From Pararhizobium sp. IMCC21322 (GTDB taxonomy: Bacteria > Pseudomonadota > Alphaproteobacteria > Rhizobiales > GCA-2746425), in assembly GCF_030758295.1 (NCBI RefSeq), contig NZ_CP132335.1, forward strand, positions 2,022,412 through 2,086,411: DNA of 64,000 nt. Reading direction: 5' to 3'. The notes beneath the pieces were generated by a model. The model did not search any database. It saw only the letters and a list, made by a program, of their open reading frames with translations, and was not told the DNA's origin. The translations under genes were made by a program, and so were the position numbers. Below, in pieces: positions 40,508 through 50,380 of the stretch; the stretch's first letter is position 1, and each line of letters opens with the position of its first letter.

Positions 40508-41026
40508 ATGATTGATTCCAAAAAACCAGATCATGTCGACCGGTTGCGTGCCCAATGGGCGGAACAACGACCTGATATCGACACATCGCCAATGGCTGTG
40601 CTGGGGCGCATCAACCGCATTGCACATCTCACCGGCCCGGCCATTCTGGCCTCAATGCAAAAACATGGTCTGGATCGCGGCGAGTTCGATGTTCTGGCGA
40701 CATTGCGCCGGTCCGGTCCCCCTTTTACCCTGTCTCCGACCAATCTTTACACAAGCCTGATGCTCTCCTCGGGTGGTCTCAGCAACAGGCTTAATCGGAT
40801 GGAACAAAAGGGATTTATTCAGCGATCAGACAACAAAACTGATGGCCGAAGCCAGCTTGTCAGCTTGAGTGAAAAGGGATTGATTATGGTTGATGAGGCG
40901 TTTGAGGCTGACATGAGTTTGGAATTGGACATGCTGTCGGGTCTGGATGAGACTGAGTTCAAACAAGCCGAGGCCGCCCTGCGCATGCTGTGCCAATCCA
41001 TAGAGGCGGCGCTTTCAAAGCGATAA
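40508..41026 (+). CDS. MarR family transcriptional regulator
   Basis: Winged-helix dimeric repressor of 172 residues. DRGEFDVLATLRRSG leads into the DNA recognition region NLYTSLMLSSGGLSNRLNRMEQKGFI, followed by the wing with RSDNKTDGRSQLVSLSEKG, which carries the conserved DxRxxxxxLT-like pattern. ATG 40508 is chosen; the frame extends upstream to 40466 through operator sequence. It faces the EamA transporter gene and probably controls it and itself. Confidence 0.9.
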   Translation: MIDSKKPDHVDRLRAQWAEQRPDIDTSPMAVLGRINRIAHLTGPAILASMQKHGLDRGEFDVLATLRRSGPPFTLSPTNLYTSLMLSSGGLSNRLNRMEQKGFIQRSDNKTDGRSQLVSLSEKGLIMVDEAFEADMSLELDMLSGLDETEFKQAEAALRMLCQSIEAALSKR

Positions 41027-41144
41027 TGCGGGTCGCCTCCAAATGCTTTGGCCTATTTGAACGTCAAGCAATCTGCTATGCCTGCGGTTCAAACGCATTC
41101 ATATGTCTTCGCAAGTATCGTCACCAGCCTATCCCGGAGTTGTT

Positions 41145-42338
41145 ATGTGGTTTCGCCTTTTGAACGTTATCTGCATCGTGTTTTTGCTTTTGTCTCCAGC
41201 CAGAGCTGACATCAAAGACCAGATTGCTGCCCTTGCACCGTCCGGGCTGGTGCTGGTGCTGGATGAAAAAGGCGAGGCACTGGTGGCTCAAAATGCTGAT
41301 CAGCCATTTGTCCCGGCCTCCGTTGCCAAGATCGCCACGGCATGGCTGGCGATGGAAGTGCTCGGCAGGGATCACCGGTTTCAGACGCAATTTTACCTCG
41401 ACAAAAAACGGGTGCTTTACGTGCGCGGTGGGGGAGACCCCTTTTTGATTTCTGAGGAGCTGGCTCTGCTTGCACCAAAACTTCTTGAAGCGACCAATAC
41501 GGACCCGTTCAGTGGCATTGTCCTGGACACCAGCTACTACCCCGATGATCTGCGCATTCCCGGTATTGAAGACACTGACGAAGCGTATGATGCCTTGAAT
41601 TCGGCGCTCGCGGTGAATTTCAATACCATCTATGCGGTCCGTAGGGGCAAGACCGTCCATTCGGCGGAAAAGCAGACGCCGATCACGCCTTTGGCCATCA
41701 GCCAGTTTCGCGCAAGGGGGCCAAATGGCAAGGGGCGCATCAGCCTGGCGCAACAGGACCGGCATGTCAGCGCGCTTTATGCAGGAGAGCTTCTCGCGGC
41801 GTTTATCCGCAAGGCAGGCGGAGAGGTTGAGGGAGACATATCGATTGGCGCGCTGCCTTCAAGGCAAAAGCCCATCTATGTGCACCGGCAATCGCGCGCG
41901 CTGCCGGAAATTCTGGCTGCCATGCTGCTTGGTTCGAATAATTATATCACCAATCAGGTTTTCCTGGAGATTGGCGCTTACCGTCTGGGTGGTCCGGTCA
42001 GTCTGAAGAAATCGTTGAAGGTCACTCAGGACATTCTTGCCAAACACAAATTAGCCGACGCAATTTATCTGGTCGAGGGATCCGGCATCAGCCGCGAAAA
42101 CCAATTCACGGCGGCAGGTCTTGCAAAAATGCTGCATCTGTTTGCGCCACATGCAAATCTGCTTCGAAAGACAAAGGCAGGCTCGCGATACAAGACTGGC
42201 ACGCTCTCCGATGTAAGTACTTTGGCAGGCTACGCCAAAACATCGGAACATGGTCTGGTGCGGTTTGTCATTTCACTGGGCGGTGGCAAGGGCAAGTTGA
42301 GATTTCGGCTGTTGCGCGCCATCGAACGCGGGTTGTGA
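41145..42338 (+). CDS. dacB: D-alanyl-D-alanine carboxypeptidase/endopeptidase, PBP4 (S13) family
   Basis: Periplasmic penicillin-binding protein of 397 residues. ATG 41145 gives a signal peptide WFRLLNVICIVFLLLSPARA; an upstream ATG at 41103 would only add residues before it. The active-site motifs are SVAK (SxxK, near residue 59), SNN in LLGSNNYITNQ and KTG in YKTGTLSDVSTLAGY, in the S13 order with a large insertion between the first and second motif. It trims or cleaves peptidoglycan cross-links. It does not sit with other wall genes. Confidence 0.9.
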   Translation: MWFRLLNVICIVFLLLSPARADIKDQIAALAPSGLVLVLDEKGEALVAQNADQPFVPASVAKIATAWLAMEVLGRDHRFQTQFYLDKKRVLYVRGGGDPFLISEELALLAPKLLEATNTDPFSGIVLDTSYYPDDLRIPGIEDTDEAYDALNSALAVNFNTIYAVRRGKTVHSAEKQTPITPLAISQFRARGPNGKGRISLAQQDRHVSALYAGELLAAFIRKAGGEVEGDISIGALPSRQKPIYVHRQSRALPEILAAMLLGSNNYITNQVFLEIGAYRLGGPVSLKKSLKVTQDILAKHKLADAIYLVEGSGISRENQFTAAGLAKMLHLFAPHANLLRKTKAGSRYKTGTLSDVSTLAGYAKTSEHGLVRFVISLGGGKGKLRFRLLRAIERGL

Positions 42339-42400
42339 GCCATTAGGCTCAAGAGATCAATTAAAGTCGGCAAACCCGCCAAGCGCTATGTATTGCCATT

Positions 42401-42428
42401 AAAAAAGGGCGCAGCCAAAGCTACGCCC
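42401..42428 (-). terminator. terminator after ilvC
   Basis: Read on the minus strand, GGGCGTAGC-TTTG-GCTGCGCCC forms a nine-base-pair stem followed by six T. It lies about 25 bases after the ilvC stop. Confidence 0.85.
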
Positions 42429-42450
42429 CTTCATTGTCAAAACTGAAAAA

Positions 42451-44159
<1,709 letters not shown>

Positions 44160-44230
44160 ACGTCAGGATCCAAATCCGGGAGGCTTCTATTGCGCCAAAC
44201 CTTTTGGCAACTTCTAAAAATAGACTGTAC

Positions 44231-44246
44231 CGTACCGTACGGTACG
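44231..44246. promoter_or_regulatory. perfect 16-bp palindrome, TetR operator candidate
   Basis: CGTACCGTACGGTACG is a perfect palindrome, preceded by another partial unit TGTAC. It lies in front of the TetR gene in an otherwise AT-rich stretch, which is the usual place for an autoregulatory operator. Confidence 0.6.
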
Positions 44247-44420
44247 CAATTTCTATAGTTTTCCCGTTGCAGATGCAAGTAGGGAATCAAAAAACTTGGA
44301 TGATGGAATGCAGGCTGATGTCTGGCGCTCGACGTCATCGCATCTATCGTGAAAAAAATCTTGTATTTTGAAAGCTGTCAGAGCCAGTTTGGATAGCGCA
44401 ATTGTCAGGCTGATATGTGG

Positions 44421-44443
44421 ATTCCCGGAATAAATCCGAGAAT
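44421..44443. repeat. REP-like hairpin, left
   Basis: ATTCCCGGA-ATAAA-TCCGAGAAT, nine-base arms with one mismatch. It has a mirror-image partner at 44524-44546. The remaining part of the 440-base gap between the TetR and GST genes shows no gene. Confidence 0.55.
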
Positions 44444-44523
44444 GACTGCGTGTGTTGTGGGCGCGTAATTTGGGTAAAAGGTGTCGGCGTATAGTCAGTC
44501 CTGTTGAAGACGCTCTCCGCGTC

Positions 44524-44546
44524 GTCCTTGGATTTATTCCGAGGAC
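44524..44546. repeat. REP-like hairpin, right
   Basis: GTCCTTGGA-TTTAT-TCCGAGGAC, nine-base arms with a G-T pair. Its centre GGATTTATTCC is the exact reverse complement of the centre GGAATAAATCC of the left hairpin. Paired inverted REP units of this kind form BIME-like structures. Confidence 0.55.
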
Positions 44547-44600
44547 CCACGGAACCAGCCGGCATGGTCAGACAATCGATAAGACCAAACTTGCCTTGCG

Positions 44601-45245
44601 CTAATCCTCAACAGCCAACTCGTCATAGGGAACCATGACGTGGTCAGCGTATGCCGCACGGTCTGTCAGCGCATTGTAGTAAGCCGTCAGGACGGGGCGG
44701 TCGCGACGCTCAATATCAATGGTGAAATAGCGGAAGAGGCAATGTCCGAACTGGATGTCCGCAAGGGTCAGTTCTGGTCCGGAGAGATAGGGTGTTTTCG
44801 CCAACTGCGCTTCGGCAATGTCCAGCTTCTTATCAAGCGTGGCGAGAGCGTTTCTGATCGCCACCGGGTCACGCAGGGCAGGGGCTGTGCGCACAACCCG
44901 CCAGAAAATCGGTCCGGTGAAACTTTGTGTGAAATTGACTTTTGACCATTCCGCCCATTGATCCACAAAAGCACGGGCAGCCGGGTCTGCAGGCCAGAAA
45001 GTCTCCGGCGCATACATATTGGCCAGGTAACGCAGAATAGCGCCACTTTCCCACAGCGGCGGGTTTGTGCCGTCAACAAGCGTCGGCACCGTGCCGTTGG
45101 GGTTCATGGCCAGATAGTCTGGCGTATTCACCACACCATATTTGAACCCGGCATCAATGCGCTCAAAAGGCAATCCAAACTCGGCAATGCACCACATCAC
45201 GGCCTGCACGTTTGACGATGTTTTTCGACCCCAGATTTTCAGCAT
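44601..45245 (-). CDS. glutathione S-transferase family protein
   Basis: Cytosolic protein of 214 residues. The thioredoxin-like N-terminal half runs from LKIWGRKTSSNVQAVMW to NPNGTVPTLVDG and the glutathione-binding ESGAILRYLAN; the all-helical C-terminal half begins near residue 85 and includes PYLSGPELTLADIQFG. The Ser in the SSN segment is the probable catalytic residue. It conjugates or reduces using glutathione; the substrate is unknown. It follows the CFA-like methyltransferase by 21 bases and is likely co-transcribed. Confidence 0.9.
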   Translation of the reverse strand: MLKIWGRKTSSNVQAVMWCIAEFGLPFERIDAGFKYGVVNTPDYLAMNPNGTVPTLVDGTNPPLWESGAILRYLANMYAPETFWPADPAARAFVDQWAEWSKVNFTQSFTGPIFWRVVRTAPALRDPVAIRNALATLDKKLDIAEAQLAKTPYLSGPELTLADIQFGHCLFRYFTIDIERRDRPVLTAYYNALTDRAAYADHVMVPYDELAVED

Positions 45246-45266
45246 GATATATCAGATCCTCACAGC

Positions 45267-46586
45267 CTATCGATACAGATCAGCCCGGCTTGGCGGCACG
45301 CTTGATGGGCCTTTGGCATTGTGTCCCGCAAGTGTCTGGTAGATGCGGGCAGAGCCACGCGTGAAAGCGAGAGAACAGCCTGCCAGATAGGCCACCCAGA
45401 TGCGATAGGTCTGTTCGCCCACTATCTCGATGGCTTCTTCACGCCGGGCTGTCAGGCGCTCACACCAAAATCTTGTTGTGAGCGCGTAATGCTCGCGCCA
45501 GCCTTCCACATCATGCACTTCAAACCCGGCGTGTTCCAGTTCCTGCAAGGTGTTGCCAATGTCATCCAATTCGCCACCGGGAAAGATGTACCGCACCAAT
45601 GCGCGCTGTTCAGGGCGGTTGGCAAAGCGTGTTGCCTTGCGTTTGGCGCGTCTCGTAATGCCATGGTTGAGGAACAATCCGTCAGGTTTCAGCAATGAGC
45701 GTATCTTGGACATATACTCCGGCAGTGCTGCAACGCCGACATGTTCATACATGCCGATGGAAGAAATTTTATCGTATTTGTCTGTGACGTGCCGGTAGTC
45801 AATCAGGTCAATGGATACCTTGTCCTGCAAGCCGTCATCGGCAATGCGTTTGACCGCATAATCATATTGGTCCTGAGACAGGGTCACGCCGTGTGCATGG
45901 ACACCATAATGCCTGGCTGCATGGCAGATCAGTGCGCCCCATCCGCAGCCAATATCCAGCATGGTTTCCCCGGGCTTCAGCCGCAGCTTTCGGCAAATCA
46001 TATCCAGCTTGTCGAACTGCGCCTTTTCCAAATCATGCGACCAGTCCGAAAAATAGGCACAGGTGTAGACCATCGCCTCATCCAGAAACAGCTTATAGAA
46101 TTCATTGCTGACATCGTAGTGAAAGCCGATATTGTCGCGCTCATTGCGTGTCTTGCGGTTGCTGCCCGTCTCATCGCCTTCAAAGCTGCGGGAAGCGGAA
46201 ACATTTGCTCCCGGCATGGTGACAAACGGCAGCAGGGTTTTGAGCAATTTTCGTTTCGAGATGGCCTTCAGTCGCTTTCGGCTGCTTTTGCCGCCCAGAA
46301 CCTCGCCGATATCAATGAGTGTGCCACCCTCAAAATCGATCTTGCCATGGGCATAAAGCCGGATGATCCGGTCCAGTGTCGGACGCCGCAGCAGCGATGG
46401 CACCGCGCCTGGATCCGCTATGACAAGTGCCAGTTGCGGAGTGGAGCCATTGGTGGATTGCGTGCCAAGAGAAAACGAAGACCCGTCCCACAATTTCAGG
46501 CAAAGAGGCGCGTCCAGATGAGGGGCAATGTAAGAGGCAACCTCTTCCAGAGCCTGGCGCAGTTTTGAAGTTTGTTTGGAATTCAT
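45267..46586 (-). CDS. cfa: cyclopropane-fatty-acyl-phospholipid synthase family methyltransferase
   Basis: SAM-dependent enzyme of 439 residues that modifies double bonds of membrane phospholipid acyl chains. IGFHYDVSNEFYKLFLDE leads the catalytic domain, MLDIGCGWGALICHAARHYG is the SAM site near residue 205, and KISSIGMYEHVG and FLNHGITR follow as in the family. The N-terminal 150 residues are the lipid-binding region. ATG 46586 is preferred; ATG 46619 adds 11 residues. Whether it makes cyclopropane rings or another modification cannot be settled. Confidence 0.88.
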   Translation of the reverse strand: MNSKQTSKLRQALEEVASYIAPHLDAPLCLKLWDGSSFSLGTQSTNGSTPQLALVIADPGAVPSLLRRPTLDRIIRLYAHGKIDFEGGTLIDIGEVLGGKSSRKRLKAISKRKLLKTLLPFVTMPGANVSASRSFEGDETGSNRKTRNERDNIGFHYDVSNEFYKLFLDEAMVYTCAYFSDWSHDLEKAQFDKLDMICRKLRLKPGETMLDIGCGWGALICHAARHYGVHAHGVTLSQDQYDYAVKRIADDGLQDKVSIDLIDYRHVTDKYDKISSIGMYEHVGVAALPEYMSKIRSLLKPDGLFLNHGITRRAKRKATRFANRPEQRALVRYIFPGGELDDIGNTLQELEHAGFEVHDVEGWREHYALTTRFWCERLTARREEAIEIVGEQTYRIWVAYLAGCSLAFTRGSARIYQTLAGHNAKGPSSVPPSRADLYR

Positions 46587-46700
46587 TTGGGAATAGAGCC
46601 CCGGCCCGTATGGCGACATTTGTGTCGGATAATCATAGGGTCAAATAATCAGGCGCGCAAATGGCGGAATAAAGGTCGCATCCCATGCAGGACATGTATT

Positions 46701-48323
46701 CTAGCTGGCTTGGGCAGTTAGTTCCAAAGGTACCGCGTCAGCTTTCGGCAAAATAATTTTGTCATTCGCAGGCTTGACGATCGTCAGTTCTTTGACTTGC
46801 TCCAAAAGCTGCTCTGCCGGAACCGGGCGTGAGAAATAGAAGCCCTGAGCTTCATGTATACCCATAGCCATCGTAACCGCTGCCTGCTCGGCAGTTTCAA
46901 TGCCTTCGGCCACAACATTCATATTGTATTCTTTGGCCAACTGACAAAGCATCTCCACCATGAGACGGGATTTTTCGTTTTCCACAATTCCGTCAATGAA
47001 GAATTTATCGAGCTTTAGAATACCCGCTTCAAGAGTTTGAATGGAGGACAGGCCATTATGGCCGGTTCCTACATCATCAATCGCAATGCGAATTCCTTTT
47101 TCCGCATAGCGCTGTACGGTCTTGCGGGCCAATTCCAGATCGGCCATCTCCTGACGCTCGGTTATTTCCAGCACCACACAATTCATCGGGAAGTTTCCGA
47201 CGATCAGAACTTCCTGCAAATCAACAAAAAAACGTGGGCTGAGAAATTGATCAGTCGTGACATTGAAAGTGAACTTCAAATTGGGATTTTCGTGCAGCAG
47301 CGGCACAATTTCTGCGCCAGCCTGGCGCAACAAGGCAAACGTCAGTCGGTCAACCCGATTCAAATTTTCAATAAGCGGAATGAATTTCAGCGGCGTTACC
47401 ATCTCGCCTGATTTCCGCTGCCACCGCGCCAGCATTTCAAAACCGACTATTTTGCCCGAATTCAGGGCAACAATCGGCTGATAATGGGGAATGAATTCGC
47501 GGTTCTTGAGGGCTGCATCAATCTCTCCGACCGCACCGGTGGGCCGGAAAACAGCGCGTCCGACCAAAAAACCGATAATGATGCTGAACAAAACAATCAA
47601 AAGCTCAACTTCTAGCGATGTGAAATTACGCCAGTTCCAGAGAAAATCCGGAGAAACCGAAGTATAGGCCGTTATGGGATAGCGCTGGGATTCCGCGTTA
47701 ACCAGAAAATCCGGCTCCCAATCTGCAACCAAATCCGGTTCGGCAGCGATTTGCTGGTAAGCTGCAACTGTCCGGCCATTGTTGAGAACAACTTTCATGG
47801 AAACCTGTTCGCGCAGCGCCGCAGGTATAATATCGTCCAGAAGGCCACCGGTGCTCAGAACAGCAACAACATCAAACTCGTCACCCGCCCAGCGGATTTT
47901 GAAGCGGGAATCTTTGGGAGCGCCGGTTGCCGCAAATTGCAATGTTGGATTGGTGGCAGACTCCCAATCAGCTGTTTCTGCAAGGTCTTGTGAAACAGTA
48001 TCAGCGTTAAAGCCTGCACATGTCTGTTGTCCGTCCGAGAGCCTGATATCTTTAATGCTCGCGACCGAAAAAATCAGCTTCCGATATTCTTCGATTGTGC
48101 TGGGGGAACATTGCGTCAATCCATTGATGTGAATTTCAGCAATGGTTGTTACGGCTCTGTCCGCTGCCAGTTCCATGCGCACAATGCTGCGGTCCGTCAG
48201 ATCGCGCAATTGAGCCTTGTTCCAGCTGCTCATTATGTTCCCAAGGATGAGATGCACGGATACGACGAGAAGCACAGACACTGCGACTGTGAGCAATATT
48301 TGGCTGAGTAGGCGGTTCAACAT
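46701..48323 (-). CDS. membrane-anchored EAL domain c-di-GMP phosphodiesterase with CSS sensor region
   Basis: Protein of 540 residues: N-terminal membrane segment (residues 8-28), periplasmic region of about 200 residues with the CSPS motif typical of CSS-domain redox-sensing phosphodiesterases and a second Cys in TCAGF, a second membrane segment near 240, and a C-terminal EAL domain. The EAL core is visible as GFEMLARW, VVLEITER, DDVGTGHNGLSSI and LDKFFID. The first motif reads EML rather than EAL, a common variant. It should degrade c-di-GMP in response to periplasmic thiol state. Confidence 0.88.
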   Translation of the reverse strand: MLNRLLSQILLTVAVSVLLVVSVHLILGNIMSSWNKAQLRDLTDRSIVRMELAADRAVTTIAEIHINGLTQCSPSTIEEYRKLIFSVASIKDIRLSDGQQTCAGFNADTVSQDLAETADWESATNPTLQFAATGAPKDSRFKIRWAGDEFDVVAVLSTGGLLDDIIPAALREQVSMKVVLNNGRTVAAYQQIAAEPDLVADWEPDFLVNAESQRYPITAYTSVSPDFLWNWRNFTSLEVELLIVLFSIIIGFLVGRAVFRPTGAVGEIDAALKNREFIPHYQPIVALNSGKIVGFEMLARWQRKSGEMVTPLKFIPLIENLNRVDRLTFALLRQAGAEIVPLLHENPNLKFTFNVTTDQFLSPRFFVDLQEVLIVGNFPMNCVVLEITERQEMADLELARKTVQRYAEKGIRIAIDDVGTGHNGLSSIQTLEAGILKLDKFFIDGIVENEKSRLMVEMLCQLAKEYNMNVVAEGIETAEQAAVTMAMGIHEAQGFYFSRPVPAEQLLEQVKELTIVKPANDKIILPKADAVPLELTAQAS

Positions 48324-48507
48324 ATTGCTGTGGACCTTAAGCGTTCAGATTTCAGCATTGTAAAAAAGATATATGCACCATACACATAGTCGAGAAACCA
48401 GAATCTTAATCTCAACATTTATGCAATAAAACCATTAGGTTTACGTAAACGTTGCCATATAAGTTGGAGGCAACTGCAAAAAGGGTCTTGATCCCGGCCC
48501 GCAATTA

Positions 48508-48771
48508 GGGTGCGGACCCTTTATGGGTGGTGAAATAGTCGGGATCGGTTTGTTTGCAGACCAGGAGCAAAGAAGCAGGAAGTCTGAAGACTTTCAAGTC
48601 TTTGCGACGCGGGCTGCGGGCAAAAAGGCCCGATCCCCGATGGACAGAAAAATGGCTGCGACCTGCGGCGTCAAAGCGCTTGACCGGGCAGAAAGCCCGC
48701 TCTGCGCGCATTTCCTTGCATCTCTTTGCCATTTGTTCTGCTATTTCGTCACCCATAAAGGGTCCGCACCC
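48508..48771. mobile_element. MITE-like element with 31-bp inverted ends
   Basis: Element of 264 bases. Bases 48508-48538 and 48741-48771 are inverted copies matching at 29 of 31 positions and starting GGGTGCGGACCC. TA flanks both sides (48506-48507 and 48772-48773). No transposase is encoded; two small open frames inside it end in the same peptide because of the inverted ends. Ends and TA duplication resemble those of IS5/IS427-type transposition. The right end lies in the ccmB stop codon. Confidence 0.8.
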
Positions 48772-49451
48772 TAGTCCCTTGCAAGCCTCAGGGCTGCGGC
48801 GCCCGCAACCGGTCCAACAACCAGACTGATCAGCGACAGCGCGCACAGAACCAGAAAAGGCGTGGAAAAGGGGGTGGAGATGGTTGCGCTTGCACTGTTC
48901 AGCGCATTGGCGGCCGAGACACCAAAAATCAGCACCGGGATGGTGAGTGGCAGCACCAGAATGGATAGCAACATACCACCACGCTGCAGGGCAACCATCA
49001 GCGTTGACCCCACGATGCCGATAAAGACCAGCGCCGGGGTTCCAACAAGCAGGGTCAATGTGACGCCCGCAATAGCGGTCCCATCCAGATTGAGGAAAAG
49101 AGAAAAGACAGGCGCTCCGATGATCAGGGGCACGCCGGTTGCAATCCAGTGGCCAAGGCCTTTGGCCAAAACTGCCAATTCCAGCGGCAGGGGGCTGAGA
49201 TAGAGAATATCCAGCGAGCCGTCTTCAAGATCCGCCTGAAACAATCTATCGAGGCCAAGCAGCGTTGCCAGCAATGCACCAATCCACAGAATTGCGGGGC
49301 CGATGCGCGCCAGCAGCTTCAAGTCCGGCCCAACCGCAAATGGCATGATGATGACAACCGCCAGAAAAAACAGCAGTCCAAGCAGCGCGCCGCCGCCAAC
49401 GCGCCAGGCCAGTTTGAGGGATTGACCCAGGATTGCATTAAAACCGCTCAC
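48771..49451 (-). CDS. ccmB: haem exporter protein B
   Basis: Membrane component of the CcmAB(C) ABC complex of system I cytochrome c maturation, which releases holo-CcmE. The 226 residues form six hydrophobic segments, and the family block LEDGSLDILYLSPLPLELAV is near residue 70. The start overlaps ccmA by four bases. The TAG stop is formed by the target TA and the first G of the inserted MITE. ccmC, which often follows ccmB, is not present next to it. Confidence 0.92.
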   Translation of the reverse strand: MSGFNAILGQSLKLAWRVGGGALLGLLFFLAVVIIMPFAVGPDLKLLARIGPAILWIGALLATLLGLDRLFQADLEDGSLDILYLSPLPLELAVLAKGLGHWIATGVPLIIGAPVFSLFLNLDGTAIAGVTLTLLVGTPALVFIGIVGSTLMVALQRGGMLLSILVLPLTIPVLIFGVSAANALNSASATISTPFSTPFLVLCALSLISLVVGPVAGAAALRLARD

Positions 49452-50098
49452 AGCCAGACCTCTTCCGCCAAGCTTGTATCCGCCATTGCCGGCTCCAGGT
49501 TCAGGACAGTTTCACTGCCGCCGGGCAGCGGCAGATGGGTGGCCGCAATAATTATTCCACCGGCGTCAAGGTGAGCCCCCATCATTACGCCAAGGCGCTC
49601 TTGAGAAGCGGTATCCAGCGCCGAAGTCGGCTCGTCCAGAAGCCACACTGGTCGCCTGTTCAAAAGCAAGCGCGCTAAAGCCACACGCTTGCGCATGCCC
49701 GCTGAAAGATAGGCGACGGGCAGCGAAATTGTATGCGCAAGTGCGACTTGTTGCAGAGCCTCCTCTATGGATAACATAGAGGAGCCAGTGCCATAGAGCT
49801 GTTTGAAGAAACTCAAATTTTCTTCCACACTCAAAGCACTCTTCAACCCATCGAGATGTCCGAAATAGTGACAGTGTTCGCCGCGCGGCGTGTCATCATC
49901 GATCTCCTGTCCCGCCAGATTTATGGTTCCGCTTTCAACAGGCAGCAATCCGGCAAGGGCGCGCAAAAGGGTTGATTTCCCGGCGCCATTGGGCCCGCGC
50001 ACGGCAATGGACTGACCTTTTGACAGGTCAAAGTTGACAGGCCCAACAACGCGGCGTTCCCCGCGCACGAGAACGACATCTATGACGTTTAAACGCAT
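49448..50098 (-). CDS. ccmA: haem exporter ATP-binding protein A
   Basis: ATPase subunit of the cytochrome c maturation ABC complex. Walker A GPNGAGKST, signature YLSAGMRKRVALARL and Walker B WLLDEPTSALD are all present in 216 residues, the usual CcmA length. ATG 50098 is chosen because the 14 residues upstream in the open frame lie outside the fold. The gene is divergent from acnA, a pairing common in Hyphomicrobiales. Confidence 0.93.
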   Translation of the reverse strand: MRLNVIDVVLVRGERRVVGPVNFDLSKGQSIAVRGPNGAGKSTLLRALAGLLPVESGTINLAGQEIDDDTPRGEHCHYFGHLDGLKSALSVEENLSFFKQLYGTGSSMLSIEEALQQVALAHTISLPVAYLSAGMRKRVALARLLLNRRPVWLLDEPTSALDTASQERLGVMMGAHLDAGGIIIAATHLPLPGGSETVLNLEPAMADTSLAEEVWL

Positions 50099-50380
50099 TG
50101 CAACGGTCCACGAAATTTCTGGTTCCGGCATCCATTGCATCTCATTATTCTGAACACGTTCACTGTTTAACTCGCCCTAACGGGTTTCCTGGCACATGCG
50201 CCATACCAAAGGTGATAGCCGGGTCTCTGGTCACAGCGCAATATATCTATTATAAGCCAATCGACTCTCGTTATAGAATATGGCGCAGCAGCATGTCCCA
50301 CTCTCCGGGTCATGCAGTGATCACCATTGATTTTCCGCCACCGGACAGGGCTGGTCGGAACCAATTTAAAGGAGCCGCCC

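Noticed and set aside
48505-48846. Two small open frames, one per strand, in the region after ccmB
   Set aside because: Both end in THKGSAP because they run into the two copies of the same inverted repeat; they are features of the MITE, not genes.
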